Of a stretch of DNA of 64,000 bases, positions 46,490 to 57,800 are shown one piece after another. The notes beneath the pieces were generated by a model, which was not told where the DNA came from, searched no databases, and was given only the letters and a program-made list of their open reading frames with translations. Each line of letters opens with the position of its first letter. The stretch's first letter is position 1. This DNA comes from Anthostomella pinea (Eukaryota; Ascomycota; Sordariomycetes; Xylariales; Xylariaceae): assembly GCA_963556695.1 (NCBI GenBank), contig CAUWAG010000010.1, forward strand, positions 1,364,001 through 1,428,000, given 5' to 3'. The position numbers and the translations under genes were made by a program.

Positions 46490-48153
46490 CGGAAAGAGAC
46501 ACCTGTGTAACTGTGGCAGACACTGCGTAACATACATTGGCTTGTGATGTCAGAGCGCAGCCACCGTTTGTAGCTCTCGTATGTCTCATCCTCCCGAAGC
46601 CGAACGTCTCTATCTTAGACATCGGGGCCTCGGTTCGGTGAAATGTCTCATTGGCGAGCGAGCACAGTCCGTCTCGTCACGTCCGAGAGCTTCGAGCGGT
46701 GTGAAATGGCTTTCTCGCTCGCATTGCCATGCCACGAATCTCTATGTCCTGTCTTGCTTCTTGTTGATCACATCCACATGGCCAAACTGGAGGCTTCCTT
46801 GCGAGGCGTAAGCTGCCCTTGAGACATCCTTACCTAGTGTGTAAAAGGTCCCGTCGGAGCCATGGACGTTTAGGATCGTCACCGGAGCCCGGCAGTGTGG
46901 ATGGGGACCCGGGCGTTTCTATCTGCCCTCACGCGCCTGCCGGTCTCCGACGAACTGGCGGTCACAGATTCAGGCCCCGTGTGGATATCCGATATTGGGA
47001 TTAAAGCAACAAACATGGGGCGCCTCGACTCCTACCGATGACCTGTCACTTCCTTCCCCCACGGCTCTCATGCTCATGCTTGCTTTCTACAGTACTACAA
47101 CCCCACCACAGTTTCAAGAAGATCCCTGGCTTGAACCTTCATCGTAGGATTTTTAGGATTTTATGCTTGTTTCTTTCTGCGTTCTGCGCTACGGCCCGTC
47201 CATTTTCGGCAGTAGACCTTGACGATCACCAAACGAGCGGGCACCCTGACACGCTGCGAGAGGTAGGGGTTCGCGCCAAACAGCTTCATGGGCTGCAGTT
47301 CATCGGTTCATGTGTTCCCGCTCGCCCGGGGGCTGGGTGTTATTCTGGGAGAGGTATTGTCGGTGAAAAGGACCACACATGCACGGGATTCCTTCGCTCG
47401 ACGAGTGTGGAGAGAGTAAGCTTCCTTCTTAGGGTTCTCCCCTCTTCCTCCTCCCACCTCCTCCTCCTCCTCGCTGCCCATGATCATCTGGCATCTCGAC
47501 CCCACGTATGCTGCAGAGGAAGGGGATGGGATGCCCATTGCCCAGTGACGGCCACAGCATACTCCCGCTCATCACGACGGCTTCAAAGAACCTGGTTCTC
47601 TCGCATCCGACCTGCCTGTCACTGACATTGACACTGACACCTGCCAATTGAGGACTTGCCGAGCCCAGTCGGCAGGACCACCCACGACGTCTGGAAATCG
47701 CGTCAACGATTCTTGACGCTCCCTGCGTCGACCCCACTGGTGAATCCTGCGTGATCCGCTGCCTGCCGTGCAGCTTCTTTCTTCCCAGCGCCATGGGCGG
47801 CCGGCGGATGGCGCTTCTCGTCACCGATACCGAGGGCACCCCCGCCTTCGGGACTGGGTACTCACCCCAGGACCAGCACCAGCAGCAACGACAACACCAC
47901 CCATGCCGTGCGAGGCGACAGACAGTTGTCGCGCCGCCTTCCTTCTGCCCTATGAGCGGAGTCTGGTGTGTTGTATTATAGGATTCAGGGACAGCTGGCT
48001 TTATCACCTCATACCGGTCGCTACCGAACTCGGGTTGTGGCAGGAAGTGCCACGCAGGCAGGACGACCCGAGTCTCTGTACTGGTATCTTTAGCGAGAGC
48101 TTATTAAAGCATGCGTTGAAGGATTGATTGCAGTTTGTGCCTGTTTCAGATAC

Positions 48154-48194
48154 CTGACTGTTTCGCTGACTGTTCGCTGACTGTTCGCTGACTG
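48154..48194. repeat. 11-bp tandem repeat GTTCGCTGACT
   Basis: Three near-perfect copies plus a partial one, preceded by a variant with an extra T. Simple tandem repeat in the gene-poor region. Confidence 0.85.
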
Positions 48195-51100
48195 ATGTCT
48201 CGGCGGCGCTGGTGTAGTCGGAGGTTGGGATGTCGAGACCGACGTGGTATTCAACGCGGCGAGTCGAAAGAAGAATCCGTGATGGTTCCTTTGGGGATTG
48301 TGCAGCTCGTGGATTCTGGGAATTATGCCTCGATGGCGCGTCGACGCGTCGCTGGCGAGGGGCCGATGGTCTCGTTGCGTGCTTGTCTGCGACCTGGTTG
48401 ACGGGGAGGACGGATGTTGCATCGTGAGGACCTCTTTCTAATGATAACTGCGGTGGTTCTAAGATAATACATTGGCATTGGCTTCTCTGTGGTGTACAAA
48501 TCGTCGTATCTATATAGACTGACCATTAGGGGTGCCTGTTGACTGCATGGTCCTTTAAGTCAGGCCTGTTAATCATATTAGCCCCAGCATCGTAAAGGGG
48601 CAACACCTTGATGGTAGTAGACCCAACGAGTAGGTCGTGGTGGAAGGGCGAATACCATTCATTACCTGCTCTGACATTTACTAGGTACATTTCTTTCAAC
48701 AGTGACCAAGCCTCGCCGAAACCTGGTGTAGCTCTCGAGTTTCCCTCTGCGTCATAGGATGCTCGTTCATCTGAAGCTGCGCTTCTGCTGCACGACGCCA
48801 GGGTCAACCAATATGATCAGTTGATGTGGTGGTAATGCGTGTCTAATCTGGCGATCTCTTAGTCGGATATCAAAGCACGAGTGACATATCCTTGAGGATA
48901 GGGGCTTGCAACAAGGGACACATATCAACCATGGCTTGTTCAACTGGCAGACCTGTCTTTGCAGTGAGACTTTGGCCTAGGAGTATGTGGTCTTCTTGTT
49001 GTATGGTGATATCTCGTACACCAGATGTGTCAATGACTCTTTAAGGAACCCCGAACTATGGCACGAACGGATGATACCTGGAGCCTACGTTCTTGCGGTC
49101 CTCCCATGCTCCAATCCTTGTCCTTTCGAGGGATCCAAGGATACACGAGCCAAATGGAGAATATGTTTATGATTTTGCCCCTCGAGAGGCGAGTCGGCCA
49201 GTCTAGTGAAGAACATCGTTCCCAGCATTATCTTGTGAATGAATTCTGCTATTGTTTTCACTACTATTTCGAGATATTGTATCTTGTTTCATGGTCGAGA
49301 CATAACCACCCTCCCTCACAGTTCTCTGATCGGTTTCTGATCACTTGCGCTCGGCGCTGCCCATTCTACGTCCATGAGTGGTCACTATACGGCAAGGACC
49401 CCAACCCAAAATACAAGACATGACTATAGCCCGAGGAACGGCCATACATGCCAGAGCAGCGAAGAGGGTGATTTGGGCTGCGTGGTTGGCCATTTGGCTC
49501 CAGACTGCGGCCAGATAGAAGCCTTCATGATCACGCCAGACATGAGCATCAGCGGCGCTCATGAGGGTCCGCGGACCGATGATCATCGAGCGGCAGGCAA
49601 GAAAACCATTCGGAGCATTGCGGCTCCGTGTGCGTAAGCCTACCGCCGGCCTACAAATGGACAACGTCAAACCTGGTTGTTGTTAGGTTCAGTGGCCCCC
49701 GTTGAACGCCTCCCGATGGTCTAGGACAGTCCGTTGGATCACCACGATCACACGCAAGAGAGCACTGGGGGTCCCTCCGGCTCTACTGCCCTTGTTTGCT
49801 CAATGAACGAAAGTTACCCCGGGATGCAGCACATCCGACACACCAATCCTCGACCATCTCCTACCCTTGGACAGGGAGAGACTTAGGATAGCCTCGAGCT
49901 GCTCCGAAATCATCCGCGCCACGAATCTGGATCGATGGGCCTCTGCATTTGAAGCAGTCGTCGTCGTCGATCGAGTGGCTCTCTGCGCGGCCACTTGGGG
50001 CCAAGCCGATGCAGGTATCCTTTGCGCAGCGTATTCTTTCCTCACACTGAGCCGGGAGATGGCAGCGAGCCGAGCCTTACTGGAGGTACTTAAGGCTGTA
50101 ATGTCTAAGACACCTTCCAAGTAGCACCGATACTCGTTCTGCGGTCGTGTCACCGCATAGCGTCTGAGAGCTCAGGCATGTATGTCGCGGGTAGTATGAG
50201 CCGAGGGCAGTCCGCGGAGACATCTCGAATCAAGTTGTTGCACCGCTTTGCTCGCGTCCGCATGGGAACGCCGAAACAAGAACTTCAAGCCTGCTGCGCC
50301 GTGCTTGGGGAGGCACGGCGTTTTCCCCGCGTGGCCCCAAGATATGCCGGGGTCGATGCAGCTACCCGAGAGGCACCTCCCGGCAGATACCTATCTGGCC
50401 GGCAGTGGCGAGGTCGTCGCCGCATTGGCACATTCGTTGTCGACGCGTTCACCTCTATATTACCATCGTTATAGCCTGGGTGCCTCCTCACGAGGTGACG
50501 ACGACGCCGTGATGCCGATGTCTCTCGGGTGATGACCGCAGCTCTGACGGGATTTGCCCACAGCTTGCTTGCACTGTCCACGTACGTAACGGAAAACTGG
50601 TTGACGGCCGGTCAACACGGCCGCTTCTATGCCGATGGCGCCAGTAAATCGGGTTGAAGGAGTCGTAGGATCTGACGGGGGAGCTCTCGGTTGCGCAGAA
50701 GAGGAATCCTGTCAATCTCGTAATCATCCCTGGGGGAAGAACAACTAAAAGGCTTCTAGTGAGCGTATGTCTGGTGGGAGGACCAATGAGAGCCCGTCAG
50801 ACAGTACGTGCGAAGTCTTTGCGTGTAGTGTTTGACCTTGGTGAAGGTTTTGGGATATATTAAGCATCAGCAGCAGACCTCTTCGCCAATCTCAGGCTGG
50901 CGGAAGGCGCTCTGCATCATCCCATGATGCGTGTCTTACCACACAGCCGTCAGGCGGCAGGGAAGGTAGCATGAGCTGCGCCGCTGATGCACCTCAGGTC
51001 GAAACTCCAATACCACCCGCCTGGAAGCGTGGATCGTCAACGTCAGTGAGAGGCGGTAGACAGACAACAAGAGAGACAGAAGATGATGTGATCTCAGGCT

Positions 51101-52698
51101 TTGAAAGTCAATGACGATGATTTCAACTGGACACATTACGATGCAATGCATCTTAATCCTACTAATAACTACTGGGGTCCTTCTTCTGAAACGGCCGCCT
51201 TCTTGGTTGCACTTAATCCTTCCTCTCTCCTCTGCGGAAAACGGAAAAGGTATTCCAGATACCGGGATTCCTGCTTCCTGCATGACGGTCACACACGGGC
51301 CAAAGCCCTACAGACGGGGAATACGTTACCAAGGTACCGGTATGCAAGCCACGACTGTGATGACTGTGATGAGTGAACCTGCTGCACCGTCGAAGTCGAG
51401 ACCGGGCGCCGACGTTGGAGAATATACTGGCTATATGCCCGCCGCCGGCTTTTGCTTTTTGGCCCTGCTGCGTCAAGCCGTGACTGAAGGGTACAGCCCA
51501 TTAACATAAAGCGCCTCACGTTTTGAGTCCATGCCCTATATCGAGTACGGAGTGCCTGACAGCTCAACCTGCATGTCGTCCACGTAGCGATTGGTGTGAC
51601 AACTCCAACCTTGAAAAGACCATCAGTAAAATAGAAGTAAACAAAGTCGAAACGCGCAAGGCACGAAATTGCATGTATGATGTGGCTGTGGGCACTGCTC
51701 CTAGAGTCCTAAGCAGCCCTAGTTCTCAGCCACCACTTGGTAGGAAGTCACCCTACTGGTGCTCGACGGCACATCGCACGATACCCGGCGCCAACTCACG
51801 CCGTGCTCCAGGGCTGCAACGGCCCTTCTTCAGCCAGGATTCTTCCCTTCGCCCTGTCGAGTGTTGAAGTCATCTCCTCTGAATCCTGAGCTAGTCTCCG
51901 GCCAATGAGGACCCGACATGACGTCGCATCAAGGCCGACAAGGGGGGCTCCGAGCTTAACGCAACTGCAGCCGGATCTAGGGTTCTTTTGATTTGGGCCC
52001 TTGTGTCCTGTTGGGTCAACCGGTCTACCGGCGATCCAGGGATCACAGCACCCCGGAAAAAGAGACGGCGACCACATAGCAGCCATATAAACTATTCTAT
52101 TTCGGTATTTCCAAATCCCACGTGGAGGCGGATCGAACCTTGGGCGCAAGCAAGAGGGAGGGCACCGGATCGTGTTTGAAAGGCTTGAGCACGGGAGCTC
52201 GCATAGCGCCGATGTTCCGTCTTCTAATTTATTTTTGGCTGCCCTACGAGGCCCAGTAAGCGTTTGGCAACCCGGCACACCACCACAATGTATGTCTCTG
52301 ACGACCGAGAATCACGGCTATTGGCATCAGGGATCCTGACCCGAAGCCATCGTAGGTGGATTTTGGGGCTCTTCAGTCGATTCCGACCTACCGATGGCTC
52401 TGCTTCTTGTTTCAGGGTCTGGACGCGGACCCAGCCGCAAACGGCGCCAGAGCCTTGGGCTGGGCATCTATCTATTCAGGGGCGGGCATGCTCTGCACCG
52501 GTTTGATTATTATTATAGATTATAAGACCCGTGGTTCCCTAAGATGATCATCAAATAGAGTTGCGGTAATTGATCTCATATGATATGGCCCGTCCCTCTT
52601 GACAAATATCAGTCCATCACAAGACCTACCTTCCAGCTTGTAATCACCTCATCCACTGCTTCAGGAGCAGTACACGACATAGTAACTCTAATCTACGA

Positions 52699-54438
52699 TG
52701 TGGAACACCGGTCACGCAGAGCAGTCGTATGACGCCTCGGCCATCCCGAATCTTCACGTACGTCAGTTCATATCCCTTCTCAGATACACGTCTCCCTACC
52801 GAAATACCCGACTCGCAAGCCACATCAGCTAGTGCTGGAAGCCCTGGGTAATAAACCCAGACTGGTTGGGCTTACGATGGCTGGCGAGACTTCTCGGAAA
52901 GAGAGAAAACTTGCCTTGCCCAGATAGAGACATCCAGCCACCACAAAAACATATACCTACCGAAATACACCACGCTTGAGATGTGCCTACTAACAAAGAC
53001 TCCCAGATGACAACCTCCGAGGGCCTGCCCTCACTCATCGCCCCGGACAACAACTACCACATGAGCCGGCACCTCTCGACAGGCGGCCACGACGCCGCCT
53101 ACACCACCGCCCCCCTCGTAGCAGGGACGACGCCCGGGGGCATGTCCGGGTACCAGAGCCAGCCGCGCTCCTTCTACCGAGTCCAGGGCCACAACCCGCT
53201 CTACCACCTGCAGCCTACCAACGAGTACCCGGAGGCGGCCAGGGCGGGCGCGTTCGACTCGGCCTTCCACCAGCAGCAGCAGCAGCCCGTCCCCTCCCCC
53301 GAGTCTTCGGGCTTCGCGGCGGCGCACCAGCACCCGGCCGCCGACGCGTACGGGTACGTGTACTCGCAGAACCAAGGGGCGACGGGGCTCGTAGCCAGTC
53401 CACCCACCACGACTTCTTCTTCCTTGGGAGGAGGCCGACGTCCAAGCAGCAGCAGCAACAGCAGCAAATCCAAGCAAAAGCAAGCAGCGTCATCATCATC
53501 GCGGTCCTCGCGCAAGCCGCGGGCCCAAACCGCCGGTTCCTCCCCCGAGGGCTCCTCCTCGCCCGTGCCATTATCCACCGGCAGCAACAAGTCAAAACTA
53601 CGCAGCGCGTCGCGCACCTCGAAAAACACGCACCACAACCCGCCGGCGACGGCCGAGGAGCGCCGCAGCCGCGAGACGCACAACAACGTCGAGAAGCAGT
53701 ACCGCAACCGGCTCAACATGCACTTCGAGAGCCTGCTCAGCGCGCTGCCCGAGAGCATGCAGTGCGGTGAGGAAGGCGGGGGCGTAGGGGGCGAGCTTGG
53801 TGGTGGTGGTGGTGGTGGTGGAGGCAGTGTAGCAGGGGGAGGTGAGGGCGCGGACCGCCGTGTCAGCAAGGCCGAGGTCCTGGATATGGCGCGTCGGCAC
53901 ATCAAGGCGCTGGAGCGCGAGTGCGCGTTGCTCGAGGGCGAGCGGGACGAGTTGCGGGATAACAGTGAGTACACCCCCAATCTCATTCAATCCCATCCCA
54001 TCCCATCCCATCCCATCCCATCCCATCCCATCCCATCCCATCCCATCCCATCCCATCCCATCCCATCCCATCCCATCCCATCCCATCCCATCCCATCCCA
54101 TCCCATCCCATCCCATCCCATCCCATCCCATCCCATCCCATCCCATCCCATCCCTGGCCTATCCACCCCTTTTTCTTATTCCCGGTCCCCAGCTCCAGGG
54201 CCGGGAAATCATGTACCAAACTGAGCTACCTGCTCATACATCGCACCGCGCAGGATCGCGATACAGGACCCACCACGAAGACCACGGGGCTTTCCCAATG
54301 AGATGAGATAGTTTAAAACCAACTTACTGACCCCGGATGGCAGACGAGAAACTGCGATGGATGTTCAGCCGGCGTGAAGGCGGCAGTGGCGGCTCCGCCG
54401 AGGGGTCGGGGTATCTTGACTCGGGATATGTACCATGA
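52699..54438 (+). CDS. bHLH transcription factor with SREBP-type basic region
   Basis: Three exons: 52699-52758 (MWNTGHAEQSYDASAIPNLH), 53007-53964 and 54344-54438; introns of 248 and 379 nt; 370 aa. Exon 1 is inferred from a GTACGT donor and a CTACTAAC branch site with CCCAG acceptor just before MTTSEGL. If it is not used, the start would be ATG 53007. The N-terminal half is Gln/Ser-rich. The basic region and helix 1 read RRSRETHNNVEKQYRNRLN and MHFESLLSALPES (about residues 239-270). The H-x-x-x-E-x-x-Y-R pattern with Tyr in place of the usual Arg is the SREBP-type signature, associated with dual E-box and sterol-element binding. Helix 2 (RRVSKAEVLDMARRHIKALE) continues as a leucine-zipper-like helix across intron 2 (ERDELRDN/NEKLRWMF). 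The loop between the helices is long, about 31 residues, with nine consecutive Gly. No membrane helices are present, unlike true SREBPs. Confidence 0.86.
53991..54154. repeat. Pentanucleotide (TCCCA)n array inside bHLH intron 2
   Basis: About 33 perfect, uninterrupted copies of TCCCA (164 nt). It lies entirely within the 379-nt second intron, 26 nt after the donor. The minus strand reads GGGAT repeated, a triplet-G pattern that can form G-quadruplexes. A pentamer with this sequence has no stop codon in any frame, so long spurious frames (repeating HPIPS on plus, GMGWD on minus) run through it. Confidence 0.97.
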
Positions 54439-54859
54439 GGTGGATATCGGAAAAGGGGCGCAACGGGGATGGGAATAGGAATAGGGGTCCTGCAGGCTAC
54501 AGGGATTTTGCGGAGGATTCAGGAGTTCAAGCGAGTTAAGGCGGCCGATAATCATTTGTGTTGTTGAATCGAGATCATGTCAAGCTGCTCTACTCGAGCA
54601 TGTACATACATACGTACAGCAAAAGAATAGAGAGCACTCATTCATTGCATTGCGTGATTTCAACACTTGCCTCCAGTATTCCGACAACCCGGCTCGCAGA
54701 GGTTGGCTATGGCATAACACTCCAAACGGAGGAGGTACTGCACGTACGGCACGAGCTGTTCCACAGGATCATGGATCTCCACCATTTGACATTTGATATT
54801 TGACATGTATACTCTAGGGCAGATCATGCGGATTGGGTATCTACTTATACAAGACTTGA
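54439..54859. other. Intergenic between convergent bHLH and RRP5 genes
   Basis: 421 nt between two 3' ends. It holds both 3' UTRs. Includes CATACATACGTACA near 54604. No gene is seen. Confidence 0.5.
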
Positions 54860-57800
54860 TTACTCGTCATCTTCCTCCTCACCCTTGGAGGCCTTGGCTT
54901 CTGCCTTCATCCTCACCCACTCGGCAGCTTTCGCACTGACCTTTTCCCTGCTCTTCGCATCCCCATTCTTCTCCTCCCATTCCGCCCAGCGCTTGAACCA
55001 CTTCTTCGCCGCCCTGGCCTTGAGGCCCTTCACCTTGGCGGCCCGGTCGAACACGTCCCTCACGGCTGCCTTGTCTGCTCCAGGCACATCTTCGTGGTCT
55101 AGGAGCTGGTTCCACAGGTCGAATCTCTTTGGGAACGTAGAGAGAAGGCCCTCAAACATTGTACGCCCCAGCTCGGGATTCCTGTGAGGAGAGTTAAACT
55201 CCAAAGCGGCGAACTTTGTCATGAGCGGGAAGCGCGCATGGTTCGGTAATGCTTGAGTCGCCCGCGGCAGCAAAGCTCGTGCCCGTTCTGGCTCGTTCTG
55301 AACAGCATGCAACCAGTGAGCATAGTTGAACCAGACGTCAGGTGAAGTTGCACCAAACTTCTTGACCAGAGCCTGGAAAAGCTCGTCCGCTTTCTGCCTG
55401 GCTGTTAACATAGTGACCAACAGTATCAGGATGGGATTGGCTCACCTTTGCTTTGTCATCCTGGATGTATATACTAGCCAGGCGCTGATAGACTTCTTGC
55501 TGGTCGTTTACTTGGCAAGCACGTTTGAACACCTCCTCAACCGTGTCCTCGTTACCAAAGCGAACTTCGAGGTTGAGGTAGGCCACCCAGGCATTCAGCT
55601 TTTCGGTCTCCTCAGAGCTGCTGATCGTGGTGATAGCACGTTCGGCTACTTCGCGGGCTTTTGCAAGCTCACTGACTTGCATCTGGTGAGCCATGTACTC
55701 GATCCACAGCGAAGACGAGTTAGGTTGCCGATTGAGAAGTTGTTCGTAATCAACAGCTGTTTGGGGACCAAAGGTATTCAGATCATCACTGCGGTCTACC
55801 TCATCCTGTGGTCTCCGTCGCTTCTTTTTTTTCTCTGGTGCAGCGTCTGCGTCTTTGATCACGCCACCACGGGTGGTGTCGACCTCGTCAAGCGCATTCG
55901 CAGACCAGTCGAACTCACCGGCGTTGAGAGCATCGGCATCGTCGGCTCCCCCATCAGCCATCTCTGCATTTTCGTTGTCAGATGACTCGTCCGAAACATT
56001 ATCCGTGCCTCTGATCAGAAGTTCGGCATCGTCCATCTCCTCGCCCTCGTCATCTTCATCATCGACAAGCGCAGCACCAGCGCCGTGCTCGTCATCGTCG
56101 CTGTCGTGACTCTCATCGTCCTCAAAGTAGGATGGCTTCAAACCAAAGTTGATACGCTTTTTCTGCTGGTCGAGCTTCAAAATGATTGCTTTGACCATAT
56201 CACCCTCACTGAAAAGCTTGCGTGCATCCTCGACAGGCTTTTCGGCCATTTCACTCCGGTGGCACAATCCACTCACGTTGGCAGAGCCCTCAATTAGGAT
56301 GAAGGCACCGAACTCTTCAACCTTTCGGACCTTGCCCTTAACAATTTGACCCTCGCGAAGGTCATGATAGTTGACAAGAGGTACAAAATCCTTGTCTACG
56401 ACGGATGCCTTGAGGCTCATCATGATATGACCCGTGGTGGGATCAAGAGAAGTTATTCGACCTTTCACGAGCTGGTCGACTTGAAACTCATCCTTCCACT
56501 CCTTGAGGAATTTGTCCGAAAGGTCTGAGACTCTGACCATAGCCGTGACGTCTTCACCAAGGCCTACGAAGACGCCCTTATCGGAGACGTTCTTGACAAA
56601 ACCGCGGATCACATCGCCAACATGGAGTTGGGATGTCTTGGTGATTTCGGGGTCCTTCACGGGCAACGAAGAGTTCAACACCCTTGACGGGCGAGACGAT
56701 AGTCGCAGCCTCTTGTTGATTTTATCAGCATCAACAACTGAAACTCGAATGACACCATTCTTGCCGTAAGACATGGTATTGGCTTCACTGTAGTCATCGC
56801 TGAGATCGATAATGTGGACTGGGCCGGAGACCGAATCACTGAGCTGCACAATAATTTGTCGTTCGTTGATCTTCGTAACCCTAGCGGGGAGGACCATGTC
56901 TTGCTTTACAGTGTCCCAAGTGAGGTTCGTCGAGGAGCCGAGGGAGCGTGCTGACAAGTCAAGACGACCCTCTGCTGCATTGACAGCCAGTACTCGAACT
57001 CGCAGCGCCAAGCCGACGGGGAAGTTTGTACGCAGACTGTCAAGCCGTGATACATCGTCGGAAATCTCTAGAGTATTGATCTTGCCGCGTACGTTAGGTG
57101 ACAGGCTGACCCAGAGATAATTCTGCTGGACGTTGTTGACGAAGCCTAAATGCGTAGAGCCAACTTCCAGCTTTTCTAGAGACAAAGCTGGAGTGGCATC
57201 TTCCTTTGTATCGCTCGGTTTTGCAGACAATTCGATAACGGGATGTGTCGAGCGGTGAGAGATTGGCAAGAAACGGTGGTTTCTCGCGTCGTGGACACCC
57301 AGGACTCGGACCTGTATGATCCTGTTGACCCGGAAGGAGTCCAAGGGTGCCTTCGGATTTGGGATCTTGTCCCATGTATCAAATACTTGAGAAACATCGA
57401 TGCGACCTTGTAGGTTGTCGGCTAACTTGACGTTCAACTGCGTGCTCTTGACTGACACTATTCTGGCTTTGGTGACTTTGCCAATGAATACATCGTCCAT
57501 CGACGATACTGTCTCATCAACTGCATTCTCCACCAGACTTGACGCGGTGGAAGCACGACCCTCATCCGTGGCCTTATTTTCGAACGAGGTCGCGGAAACG
57601 ACTAGCCGGCCATGTTCTCTGTCGATTGAGTCGATCTTGACAGCCACTGATTGATACTTCTTCAAGCCGAAGTCCGGTTTGTCTCGATCTTCTTGAGCCA
57701 GCTTGGACTTCGGTAGTAAAGCGATCAGTTGGCCAGGGAATTGCACGAACATCGCGGTAGCGGTGACATTCCGAACCCAACCTTCTCGGAGCTCCCCAAC

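Larger units (their letters stand above)
39547..52698. other. 13-kb region without a supportable gene
   Basis: Between the CRIB-motif gene and the bHLH gene I find no frame longer than about 192 codons, no conserved domain, no pair of fragments that join by consensus introns, and no tRNA or rRNA. Base composition by eye is ordinary, not the AT-rich state expected from heavy RIP. The region contains the tandem repeats and the hairpin listed separately. 39547-39830 may hold a 5' exon or promoter of the CRIB-motif gene. The last few hundred bases should hold the bHLH promoter. Possible contents that cannot be seen by inspection are long non-coding RNAs, very decayed mobile elements, or genes made of many small exons. 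Confidence 0.5.

Noticed and set aside
47429..48007. 192-codon minus-strand frame in the gene-poor region
   Set aside because: Cys/Trp/Gly-rich composition is due to low-complexity DNA (CTCCTCC runs, CAGCAGCAAC); no domain, no conserved pattern, no splice partner.
49800..50153. 117-codon minus-strand frame overlapped by an 85-codon plus-strand frame
   Set aside because: Neither shows a domain, codon bias or introns; kept as part of the gene-poor region.
53598..54219. Long frames of repeating HPIPS (plus) and GMGWD (minus) residues
   Set aside because: They are produced by the TCCCA pentamer, which has no stop in any frame, and the array lies inside an intron of the bHLH gene.
55338..55445. 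Read-through end of the RRP5 central exon (continuing VSQSHPDTVG to a stop at 55338)
   Set aside because: This is intron sequence: GTGAGC donor and GGCAG acceptor join the frame to the HAT-repeat C-terminus.
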